Position numbers and translations under genes: made by a program. The notes below the pieces were generated by a model. It made no database searches, was not told the DNA's origin, and saw nothing but the letters and a program-made list of their open reading frames with translations. From assembly GCA_964556755.1 (NCBI GenBank), contig CAZKXI010000036.1, positions 1 through 22,599 on the forward strand: a stretch of DNA of 22,599 nt, given 5' to 3'. Of the stretch, positions 8,585 through 14,739 are shown in pieces; the first letter of the stretch is position 1; every line of letters starts with the position of its first letter. This DNA comes from UBA4085 sp964556755 (lineage in GTDB: Bacteria; Acidobacteriota; Aminicenantia; Aminicenantales; UBA4085).

Positions 8585-9019
8585 CTAGCCGGCGCGCGTT
8601 AAAGCGCCCGACTCGACGATAATGACGGCACCCTTGGCGGATCGATAAGCTCCATCATTCGGAATGATCCGTTGCGCGTTCGGCCCGACAAGCCGGATTC
8701 CCGAGCCGGCCTTCGCGTATTGAGGCCCGACGAGCCGGACTGTCCCGCCGCTTCGATACTCGGTCGGACGTCCGTTAACGATGATGATGGAGTTGTTTTG
8801 CGAATCTTGATAGGTCCCATCCTGGATGGCGCGTTTAAAGTTCGGGCCGATGATGCGGATCAGATTCTCTTCCAGCTCGAGGGCATAGGTCGGGGGATCG
8901 ATCCATGGAAGACGTCGTATGGAATCCGCCGGCAGGGGCTGGGCGTTTAAAGGCAAAAGCGCGGTCAGAAGCCCGAGCAGGATGAACACCGCGACTTGGC
9001 GGGGCCAGGCTTTCGACAT
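8585..9019 (-). CDS. Small exported protein with internal GP-motif repeats, unknown function
   Basis: A 144-residue protein that I cannot assign to a family. Residues 1-27 are a signal peptide (MSKAWPRQVAVFILLGLL...LNA). The mature part carries an internal duplication: residues 54-83 (IRIIGPNFKRAIQDGTY...IIIVNG) match residues 108-138 (IRLVGPNAQRIIPNDGAY...VIIVESG), with a short third copy of the first half at 94-107 (VRLVGPQYAKAGSG). Each unit reads as strand, GP turn, strand, DG-aromatic turn, strand. The true start is 9019, with AGAGGAGA just upstream; longer readings run into the end of the preceding gene. It lies 14 bp after the CARDB-like gene, and the two are probably one transcript. 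The partner gene suggests an envelope or extracellular adhesive role, but this is speculation. Confidence 0.65.
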   Translation of the reverse strand: MSKAWPRQVAVFILLGLLTALLPLNAQPLPADSIRRLPWIDPPTYALELEENLIRIIGPNFKRAIQDGTYQDSQNNSIIIVNGRPTEYRSGGTVRLVGPQYAKAGSGIRLVGPNAQRIIPNDGAYRSAKGAVIIVESGALTRAG

Positions 9020-9033
9020 GGGGATTCTCCTCT

Positions 9034-9732
9034 TCAGCGCAGGTCGAAGACGCGTTCTGCCAGCAGGATGCCGCCCAGGGAAGCCTGGATCTTGATGACT
9101 TTCGACTCCCCGGGGCGAAGTCCCGTATGATCGTAGGCACGGCCGCCCTCCAGGCAGGAGATCTTCATTCCGCCGGCGCCGGACCACGAAGCGGCATCCG
9201 GATTCGAGGCGGCGTATCCTTGGATCGTCAGATCGGAGATGCCGCTCGACGCGGTGTTTCGGATCGTCGCCCTGTAGCCGTTTGCCGTGAGGGCGCAGTT
9301 CTCGATGAGAATTGAAGGGTTGCTTTCGAGGGGGAGCGCGACGATCGACTCGATCACAGGGGCGGAGGAACGGTAGATAGTCGCTTTCAAGAGAGTTTTC
9401 CCGGCCAGCCGTTTAAACGTCAGCTCAAGATCCTTGACCGCCCCGGCCGCCAGTGAGCCCAGGGCTTTCCCCCCCGCCGGCTGCCAGTCGCCGCTCGGAC
9501 CTCCCTGAGACGCGTTGACCGAGATCGTGGGATCGTTCACCTTCTCCTTCCCGGTGTTGCCGACCGTTATTCGCCAGCGATACGTGCAGCCCGCCCCCGT
9601 GGGGGGAAGGACGGTGATGGCCGAGACAACCAGATCCCCGAAATCGGATTTGGCCGTCTCTTGACCGGCCTGACCATCCACGAGGGTGGCGGCGAGAAGG
9701 ATAGCCAGCGGCACCAAGAGCAACTTTTTCAT
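9034..9732 (-). CDS. Exported CARDB-like two-domain protein
   Basis: A 232-residue exported protein. Residues 1-22 are a signal peptide (MKKLLLVPLAILLAATLVDG). The first mature domain starts FGDLVVSAITVLPPTGAG and continues YRWRITVGNTGKEKV, the pattern of CARDB/APHP adhesion-type beta-sandwich domains. A second, shorter domain starts near SILIENCALTANGYRATIRN and again carries a VxNTG-like turn. It ends RVFDLR. The start at 9732 has AAGGAG 7-8 nt upstream. The leader contains a 7-bp hairpin (9753-9773). It is the first gene of a two-gene unit with the small repeat protein. No catalytic motif is seen; binding or structural work outside the cytoplasm is likely. Confidence 0.7.
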   Translation of the reverse strand: MKKLLLVPLAILLAATLVDGQAGQETAKSDFGDLVVSAITVLPPTGAGCTYRWRITVGNTGKEKVNDPTISVNASQGGPSGDWQPAGGKALGSLAAGAVKDLELTFKRLAGKTLLKATIYRSSAPVIESIVALPLESNPSILIENCALTANGYRATIRNTASSGISDLTIQGYAASNPDAASWSGAGGMKISCLEGGRAYDHTGLRPGESKVIKIQASLGGILLAERVFDLR

Positions 9733-9752
9733 GGCACGCTCCTTATAAGACT

Positions 9753-9773
9753 CGAGCCCTCTTTGCGGGCTCG
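9753..9773 (-). promoter_or_regulatory. Leader hairpin before the CARDB-like gene
   Basis: CGAGCCC and GGGCTCG pair perfectly around a 7-nt loop, about 20 nt before the start codon at 9732 and just ahead of the ribosome binding site. There is no T-run on either strand, so it is not a classical terminator. It could stabilise the mRNA or affect translation. Upstream on the minus strand is a tandem TTGACG (two copies, 5 nt apart) that may provide a -35 element, but no good -10 is spaced correctly. Confidence 0.3.
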
Positions 9774-9849
9774 CAGACAGGATCGCGCTTGTGAGAGCTC
9801 GGGATGTCATAAATTCGTCAAGAAAACGTCAAACTATCGCGTCTCGAGA

Positions 9850-11712
9850 TCAAATCGCCGGGACCAGCTCGATCAGGAGCTGCTTGGACAGGCTCCGCCA
9901 GAGGAGCCTCAGGTCGAAGCGCCCGGCCTTGCGGACGAGATAGAGATCGACGTTGGCCATACGGCCGGCGAAGAAGTCGTAGCTCAGCAGGCTCTGGATC
10001 CTCCAGCTCTTGAACAGGACCAGGCTCAGGTCGGCGAAGCCGCGCTTCCAGTCGCCGTGCTTGGGATCGAAGGAGACGGAAGCCCAGCCTTCGATCCGCC
10101 CCCCCGTCTTGATCCGGAACGCGGCGGTCAGATCCTGGCTGGTGGTGCCCTCGACCAGCCAGCCCCGCGTCCGGCGCCTGGACTGGGCGCTGTAGAAGAC
10201 CTCCAGCGTGACCCCCCGGCGGATCTCCTGGACCGCCTGCAGGACCAGGCCGCCGGAGGTGAAATTGCGGCCCTCTTTCTCCATGAACTGCTCCGCCGAG
10301 AGGGTCGGCCGGAGGGTGAATCCGGCCCACGGACGGACCGGTGTCGCGGCCAGGCTGAAGACGGCGTTGTCGTTGTAGCTCCGTCCGATCTCGCCGTCGT
10401 CGTTCAGGGTCTGGAAGACGAGGGCATTGGAGAAGCCGGCCGTCAGGAGGCCGCCGTAGAAGGTCACGGGCTTCATGGTCAGCCTCAGCTGGGGCTGGGT
10501 CAGGCGCCGGCCGCCGATCAAGTCGTCGTTCAGGCTGTACTCCGCCGCCGCCCGGTAGCCGTCGGCTTCGTAGGTCAGCCCGACTTGTCCGGTCAGGATC
10601 CGCGAGGCGCTGGCGCCCCGGCCGCCGACGCGGTAATGGGCGTAGCGGGCGTCCAGGTTGAGGCGGATCCGCCGGCCCCAGCCCTTATCGTAGGCCAGGG
10701 AAGCCAAGGTCTGATCATGCAGCTCCTGGCGGCCGGAGAAGGACAGGCGGCCCCAGGATTCGGAGTCCAAGTCGGTCTTCAGGCCCAGCCATGTCTCGCC
10801 GGCCGACTGCAGGGGCTTGTTGTACGAAAGGTCGAAGGCGGCCGACCGCTTCTTATCCCGGCTCTTGACCAGAGCCGAGAGCCGGGCGTTGCCCAGTCCG
10901 GTCGAGCTGTAGTTGCCGTCCAGGCCGAAGTCCCAGCCGCTGCCCGCGGTCCAGACGTTGGATGTCTGGAGGTCGACTTGGCGGGGGAGCCCGGCGTAAT
11001 CCGAGAGAATGGAGTGCTCCTCGTAATGGAGCTGCGTCCGGCTGCGGAGCCGGCTCTCCCGCCCCAGGTCCAGGCTGAGGTCGCCGAAGAGGCCCTGGTT
11101 GCGGGTGTACCAGACCCGGTCCAGCGACAGCCCCTCCCTCTCGGCTTTATCCCCGAAGGACAGCTTCAGCCGCTTGAAGCCGACCGACTCCAAGCCTTCG
11201 ACATGGAAGAGGACATCGTCGCCGTAGACCTCGAAGGAAGGCAGGATTTCAATGGCTCGGGCCGAGGCGTAGAGAAGCGATCCCCGCATCCGGGCCCAGG
11301 AGACGCCCTCCAACCCGGATCGCCGGGAGCGGGCTTCGGCGGCGGCGTCTTCGACGCCCCTTGTGTCGGGCCAGACCGACACGTCCATCTCCTCGCCGTA
11401 TCGGACCAGGATGCCCGATTCGGCCTCCAGATCGAAGAGGAGCTCATCGCCCTCCCGGCGCTCTTGCCCTCGGGTCAGGACGACCCGGCCCAGAACCGCC
11501 GCCCGCCGCGCCGGGACGTCGATCCGAACGTCCCCGCCCGTGACCGTCCAGCCGCGCCATTCGAAGCGGACCTCATGGCCGAGGATGAAGCCGTGGTCGT
11601 GGCTGTAGGCCAGGTAGGCGCCTTGGAGGCGGAGAAGCGGCGGGTCGGCGGCCGGGGCCGATTGTGGCCCGAGGGCCAGAAGAAGCAGGAGCCAAGCCGC
11701 CCGCCGCATCAT
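9850..11712 (-). CDS. OstA-domain outer-membrane beta-barrel protein, LptD-like
   Basis: A 620-residue exported protein. Residues 1-21 are a signal peptide. The N-terminal section to about residue 110 resembles the OstA/LptA beta-jellyroll (GWTVTGGDVRIDVPARRAAVLGRVVLTRG, then GDELLFDLEAESGILVRYGE). The rest is a long series of amphipathic strands typical of an outer-membrane barrel (for example LRSRTQLHYEEHS, WDFGLDGNYSSTGLGNARLS, RIRLNLDARYAHYRVG). The plan is that of LptD, which inserts lipopolysaccharide into the outer membrane. It is shorter than enterobacterial LptD, ends IELVPAI and not in an aromatic residue, and the paired cysteines of E. coli LptD are not evident. Its ATG overlaps the stop of the propeller lipoprotein (TGATG), indicating translational coupling. 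An LptD paralogue or lineage-specific barrel is possible. Confidence 0.6.
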   Translation of the reverse strand: MMRRAAWLLLLLALGPQSAPAADPPLLRLQGAYLAYSHDHGFILGHEVRFEWRGWTVTGGDVRIDVPARRAAVLGRVVLTRGQERREGDELLFDLEAESGILVRYGEEMDVSVWPDTRGVEDAAAEARSRRSGLEGVSWARMRGSLLYASARAIEILPSFEVYGDDVLFHVEGLESVGFKRLKLSFGDKAEREGLSLDRVWYTRNQGLFGDLSLDLGRESRLRSRTQLHYEEHSILSDYAGLPRQVDLQTSNVWTAGSGWDFGLDGNYSSTGLGNARLSALVKSRDKKRSAAFDLSYNKPLQSAGETWLGLKTDLDSESWGRLSFSGRQELHDQTLASLAYDKGWGRRIRLNLDARYAHYRVGGRGASASRILTGQVGLTYEADGYRAAAEYSLNDDLIGGRRLTQPQLRLTMKPVTFYGGLLTAGFSNALVFQTLNDDGEIGRSYNDNAVFSLAATPVRPWAGFTLRPTLSAEQFMEKEGRNFTSGGLVLQAVQEIRRGVTLEVFYSAQSRRRTRGWLVEGTTSQDLTAAFRIKTGGRIEGWASVSFDPKHGDWKRGFADLSLVLFKSWRIQSLLSYDFFAGRMANVDLYLVRKAGRFDLRLLWRSLSKQLLIELVPAI

Positions 11713-12440
11713 CAGTCCCGGGCCCGAAGCTGGTAGATCTTCCCGCTGCCGTCGGCGTTCCAGAGGAACCGTCCGTCGAAGGCCAGTCCCTGCGGGGAGG
11801 GGCCCGGCGACAGGTAGCGGCCGCGAACGGCGCCGTCCGCAGCGGTCCGGTAGATGGTCAGGGTGCCGGCGTCCGCGATCCAGAATCCCGTCCCGTCGAA
11901 GGCCAGCCCGGTGATGCGGGTGCCCGGATTGTCGAACGAGCCGAGGACCTGGCCGGTTTCGGGGTCGACTCTCAAAATCTTGTTGCTTTGAGCGTCAGCG
12001 GCCCAGAGGGTGCCCTGTCCGAACTCCAAGGCGGTGAACGATCCCCGCTGCATGTTCAGGCGCTTGAGCACGTCGCCGGCCAGAAAGCCGATCTTAAGGA
12101 GAAAGACGTCCGCTTCCCCGCAGACCCACAGATCGACGCCGTCATAAGCCGCGTCGGATAGCCCCAGGGCCGGAGGGCGGAGGGCCCGCACGACGGCGCC
12201 GCTGGCGGGATTGAGGCTGTAGAGGACGCCGCCGGCCCCATCGGCCAGCCAGAGGGCGGCCCCGTCCCAGGCCAGGCCGCGGGGAGCGGCCGCCGGCCCG
12301 TTGATCGTCTGGACGATTTCGAACACGGCTTCCGAGACGGAAGGATCCAGCGGATTGTCGAAAAGCCGGTCCTGGCAGCCGGCCAGGAGCAGCAGGCTAA
12401 AAACGGCAGCCGGCCACGACCGCGAGCGCGGACGCTCCAT
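11712..12440 (-). CDS. Propeller-repeat lipoprotein (NHL/YncE-like)
   Basis: A 242-residue lipoprotein. The signal MERPRSRSWPAAVFSLLLLAGC ends in a good lipobox, placing the lipid on C22. The mature protein is built of about five repeats of roughly 40 residues with the pattern GLAFDGTGFWIAD ... I.R....G.V; examples are RGLAWDGAALWLADGAGG, TALEFGQGTLWAADAQSNKI and QGLAFDGRFLWNADGSGKI. Such repeats form beta-propeller blades used for binding; no catalytic residues are apparent. The start at 12440 lies 44 nt inside the upstream DUF5683-like gene in another frame, and is fixed by the signal peptide. The stop shares one base with the next start. It may be an outer-membrane partner of the barrel protein encoded downstream. 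Confidence 0.72.
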   Translation of the reverse strand: MERPRSRSWPAAVFSLLLLAGCQDRLFDNPLDPSVSEAVFEIVQTINGPAAAPRGLAWDGAALWLADGAGGVLYSLNPASGAVVRALRPPALGLSDAAYDGVDLWVCGEADVFLLKIGFLAGDVLKRLNMQRGSFTALEFGQGTLWAADAQSNKILRVDPETGQVLGSFDNPGTRITGLAFDGTGFWIADAGTLTIYRTAADGAVRGRYLSPGPSPQGLAFDGRFLWNADGSGKIYQLRARD

Positions 12441-12897
12441 GGCTTCCGATCCTGAGCGAGAGCTGCCGGGAGGGCCCCTCCTTGCCCTTGATGATGAGAT
12501 GGATATCCAGCAGGTTGAGGGCCCAGACGGCGGCCCCGGCCAGGAGCAGCCGGTTGCGCCGTGCATCCCGGCTTTCGGTATCCTCGCGGTAGAGGACCGC
12601 TTCGTCCGCGGTCCCGGCCGCCTGGTAGAGCCGGTAGGCTTCATTGCCCAGGCGGTTCTCATGGATGGCTCCTAGGAGGCAGGCCGCCTCCAAACCCAGG
12701 AACAGGACCCCTTCAAGCCAGCGGCCTTCCGACATCTGGCCCCAGCCCGGCAGGAGAAGCGATTTTTCGAGCGGGCCGAAGGCCTTGCGGCTCTCCGGTC
12801 TCTCTCCGGCCTGAGAGGCTTCCTGGGCGGGAGACGGCACGCGGCCGAGCGCGAGCAGGGCGGCCAAAAGCACCGCGGCCGGCTTGGCTTTTCTCAT
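12397..12897 (-). CDS. DUF5683-like membrane protein
   Basis: A 166-residue protein with an N-terminal signal or anchor (MRKAKPAAVLLAALLALG). The segment PLEKSLLLPGWGQMSEGRWLEG followed by hydrophobic VLFLGLEAACLLGAI matches the PG-x-GQ pattern that starts DUF5683-type envelope proteins. A further membrane segment lies at about 122-140 (NRLLLAGAAVWALNLLDIHLII). Its function is unknown. The start at 12897 was preferred over upstream in-frame ATGs because the basic-hydrophobic signal begins there. It is the first gene of the three-gene minus-strand unit with the propeller lipoprotein and the OstA barrel, whose tight overlaps suggest a shared role in the envelope. Confidence 0.62.
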   Translation of the reverse strand: MRKAKPAAVLLAALLALGRVPSPAQEASQAGERPESRKAFGPLEKSLLLPGWGQMSEGRWLEGVLFLGLEAACLLGAIHENRLGNEAYRLYQAAGTADEAVLYREDTESRDARRNRLLLAGAAVWALNLLDIHLIIKGKEGPSRQLSLRIGSHGASALAVVAGCRF

Positions 12898-12929
12898 TCC
12901 CGGCCCACAGATAGCATACATTCCGGCCC

Positions 12930-12959
12930 TTGACAATAAGCCTGCTTCCCCATTATGTT
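12930..12959 (+). promoter_or_regulatory. Sigma-70-like promoter for the TPR/beta-domain gene
   Basis: TTGACA (12930-12935, perfect -35) and TATGTT (12954-12959) are 18 nt apart. The predicted start near 12966 precedes GGGAGG (12969-12974) and the ATG at 12981. The -35 is nearly palindromic (TTGACAA): read on the minus strand it gives TTGTCA, 17 nt from TATCTG, so the divergent DUF5683-like gene may share this site. Confidence 0.6.
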
Positions 12960-12980
12960 GAAGCCACCGGGAGGTGGACT

Positions 12981-13973
12981 ATGAATACAATCAAGCGTTG
13001 GACTCTTTGCCGCGTTCTCGCGGTTGTTCTTTGTCTTCTGGTGGCCGGCGAGGCCCACTACGCCCTGGCCGCCCAGGTCAACCAGCCCGATCCGCTGGAG
13101 ACGGCCTTCGCGCAGGGGCGAGAAGCCTATTTCGCCGAGAAGTACGAGGAAGCCAAGACCATCCTGGAGAAGCTGGTCTCGGACCTGGCCGCGGTCGAGG
13201 GCCGGGACATCTTCAAGGGCGAGACGTACCTGTTGATGGGGGCGACCTATGAGAAGCTCAAATACAAGGACCCCGCCATCAAGTACTTCTGTAAGGCCAA
13301 AGCCATTTTGGGCGAGGGCAAGACGATCGAGGGCCTGGAGCTGAAGAAGTTGAAGTATTACGGCCGCGACTGCAGCGGCGCCGCAGGAGCCATCGCCGGA
13401 GCGGCGGGCGGCAAGCGCAGCTTCCTGGGCGGCCTGTTCGGCACGCTGCTGGCCCTGGGCCTTCTGCTCGTCGGCGGCTACTTCCTCTACACCAAGGTCA
13501 TCAAGAAGGACGACAGTGGGGGAGACGCCGACAATACGACCTACGTCTATAAGAGCACCTGCTTCAGCACGACGTGGCACTTTGACATCTACTCGGAGTG
13601 GACCGGGAGCGCCGGAAGCATCGAAATCTCGCCCGTGGTGGCCCCCCAGCCCAGCGAAAGCAATGGCTGGACGGACTCCGTGACCTATACGGTGACTTCC
13701 TCCGGCGGCGGGACCCTGACGCTCGTCCGGATCAAGCTGAGCGTAACCCTGGAAGGCGGCGACAACGGGACACGTCACGACCAGGCCTGGATCGACAACG
13801 TCTCCATCCTGGACGCCACCAATACCTTCACCGAGCCCTGCACGGCCAAGGGCTCCAAGGACTACAACGAGATCTGGCAGAAGAACTCGCTGGGCTCCTT
13901 CACCCTGAAGCATACTGTCCAGCTGTCCGGCGCCAGCAGCCAGGCCAGCGCCATGAAGGTGACCCGGCGGTAG
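12981..13973 (+). CDS. Exported TPR / transmembrane / beta-domain protein, unknown function
   Basis: A 330-residue protein not assignable to a named family. Residues 1-31 are a signal peptide or anchor ending ALAA. Residues 40-112 contain two TPR-like helical hairpins (FAQGREAYFAEKYEEAKTIL and GETYLLMGATYEKLKYKDPA). A glycine/alanine linker (132-146) leads to a membrane helix at about 148-170 (FLGGLFGTLLALGLLLVGGY) followed by KVIKKDD. The C-terminal 150 residues are Ser/Thr-rich and beta-like (YTVTSSGGGTLTLVRIKLSV), with cysteines that could form a disulfide. The start at 12981 has GGGAGGTGG upstream. It is a single-gene unit with its own promoter and a strong terminator. If residues 1-31 are cleaved, the beta domain would be cytoplasmic, which does not fit its look; an uncleaved or differently oriented N-terminus is possible. 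Confidence 0.65.
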   Translation: MNTIKRWTLCRVLAVVLCLLVAGEAHYALAAQVNQPDPLETAFAQGREAYFAEKYEEAKTILEKLVSDLAAVEGRDIFKGETYLLMGATYEKLKYKDPAIKYFCKAKAILGEGKTIEGLELKKLKYYGRDCSGAAGAIAGAAGGKRSFLGGLFGTLLALGLLLVGGYFLYTKVIKKDDSGGDADNTTYVYKSTCFSTTWHFDIYSEWTGSAGSIEISPVVAPQPSESNGWTDSVTYTVTSSGGGTLTLVRIKLSVTLEGGDNGTRHDQAWIDNVSILDATNTFTEPCTAKGSKDYNEIWQKNSLGSFTLKHTVQLSGASSQASAMKVTRR

Positions 13974-14004
13974 CGGCGGGCTGCCGACTCGGACCGACGT
14001 CCTT

Positions 14005-14050
14005 CCCCGTCCCGGGGGCCTTCGGCTCCCCGGGGCGGGGATTTTTTTTT
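14005..14050 (+). terminator. Rho-independent terminator after the TPR/beta-domain gene
   Basis: A 16-bp GC-rich stem (14005-14020 with 14025-14040; two G-T wobbles and one mismatch) closed by a TTCG tetraloop is followed by A and nine T residues (14042-14050). It begins 31 nt after the stop codon at 13973. Confidence 0.92.
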
Positions 14051-14174
14051 GTTCTTCGCCAATTTCCGGGAAGGCCAAGCGGTTTAGGGTACACCGTCGG
14101 GGGCGACGGAGCCTTAGGCCGCGACCGAATCGTGATGAATCAACTGCGTCAGGGGGATAAAACGGCCTATGGTC

Positions 14175-14292
14175 GGCCAACGGCGGAGAAGCGCCGGTTG
14201 AGCCCGTGTTGGTAGCCCCATGATGATGCGTGGCGACAAGATCGAGCCAGAACTACGAGGCCCGATCCGGACACAGGTGCAGTCTCAACCAA
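14175..14292 (-). repeat. Left arm of 118-bp inverted repeat (copy 1, reverse orientation)
   Basis: The reverse complement aligns without any gap to 14529-14646, matching at about 91 of 118 positions by hand count. Match is near-perfect over the outer 38 bp (14175-14212), over CGACAAGATCGAGC (14234-14247), and around the inner GGTGCAG and CTCAACC. Between these it diverges. The arm can fold on itself: GGTTGAG (14196-14202) pairs with CTCAACC (14284-14290), and TGTTG (14207-14211) pairs with CGACA (14234-14238). The outer end (14175-14204) is itself an imperfect hairpin with a GAGAAG loop. Confidence 0.85.
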
Positions 14293-14347
14293 TTTTTCCG
14301 AATTTTCCATTTAGGGGGGGGCCGGGCGACTAAAGGGTTAAGCAAGG

Positions 14348-14422
14348 GAAAGGAGGGCCGGGGAGCGGATAGCTCGCGCTCCGACTCCCGCAAGAAATTG
14401 CGCCTTGGATGGCCCTCCTTTC
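14348..14422 (+). ncRNA. Candidate structured RNA: 12-bp stem enclosing two hairpins
   Basis: GAAAGGAGGGCC (14348-14359) pairs perfectly with GGCCCTCCTTTC (14411-14422). Inside are GGAGCG/CGCTCC (14362-14367 with 14377-14382) and CGCAA-GAAA-TTGCG (14389-14402), the latter with a GNRA-type tetraloop. The result is a three-way-junction shape. It matches no RNA family I recognise (not tmRNA, RNase P or SRP). Neither a clear promoter nor a terminator is attached, so expression is uncertain; it could also be a DNA-level hairpin of a nonautonomous element. Confidence 0.35.
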
Positions 14423-14528
14423 GTTACCCCCTCACTATAGTCTCGGACCGTCGATGCGTCAAACCTTGCCCCAAAAAGGCACACCGCCCAATTCCGGGAA
14501 TAGCGTCCTAGGATGCCGACCCGGCTGC

Positions 14529-14646
14529 TTGGTTGAGCCTGCACCGATATTTATATCGGGCCTAGGAGTCCTAGCTCGATCTTGTCGGTCGCTCTCCACC
14601 AAGGGCGCCCGACACGGGCTCAACCGGCGCTTCTCCGCCGTTGGCC
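14529..14646 (+). repeat. Right arm of 118-bp inverted repeat (copy 2)
   Basis: This is the partner of 14175-14292 in opposite orientation. It folds well alone: GGTTGAGCC (14531-14539) pairs with GGCTCAACC (14617-14625) around three hairpins. These are CCGATA/TATCGG (14544-14559), CTAG/CTAG (14562-14574), and TGTCGG + CGCTCT with AGGGCG + CCGACA (14583-14614, loop CCACCA). The last occupies a segment that differs from copy 1, yet both copies form a hairpin there. The end (14617-14646) is the dispersed REP-like core. Confidence 0.85.
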
Positions 14647-14739
14647 GGCACCCTAGCCCGCTCTGATTCCCGGAATCGGGCGATGATCCAACTAAAGGCC
14701 TAGGACCCTTTCTTCCGGGTGGGGATTCTCAGGGCCTCT

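Larger units (their letters stand above)
14051..14739. other. Noncoding island with long inverted repeats and hairpins
   Basis: No credible protein gene lies between the terminator and the HAD-phosphatase gene. The small open frames here lack ribosome binding sites and recognisable products. Runs of A/T are commoner than in the flanking genes. Contents from left to right: a 6-bp hairpin CCGTCG-GGGG-CGACGG (14094-14109); the left 118-bp arm (14175-14292); a spacer with a 75-nt branched hairpin element (14348-14422); the right arm (14529-14646); and a perfect 13-bp palindrome GATTCCCGGAATC (14665-14677). The motif TTCCGGGAA occurs at 14064-14072 and 14492-14500, with its complement at 14667-14675. 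No direct target-site duplication is visible at the arm ends. Confidence 0.8.

Noticed and set aside
9661..11736. Long plus-strand open frame opposite the OstA barrel gene
   Set aside because: Shadow of the minus-strand gene, which has a signal peptide, OstA domain and coupled start.
14300..14430. RNase P RNA, tmRNA or SRP RNA
   Set aside because: The GGAAAGGAGGGCCGGG stretch slightly recalls RNase P RNA, but the other conserved regions are absent, and no tRNA-like ends or SRP Alu/S motifs occur.
14175..14646. Integron attC sites or an insertion sequence
   Set aside because: GCTCAAC and GTTGAGC resemble attC core sites, but their order and spacing are wrong for an attC and there are no cassettes or integrase. 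No transposase frame or target-site duplication is seen.
14230..14666. Small open frames in the noncoding island (14230-14511, 14409-14666, 14338-14544)
   Set aside because: No ribosome binding site and no recognisable motif, and they run through the inverted-repeat arms and hairpins.
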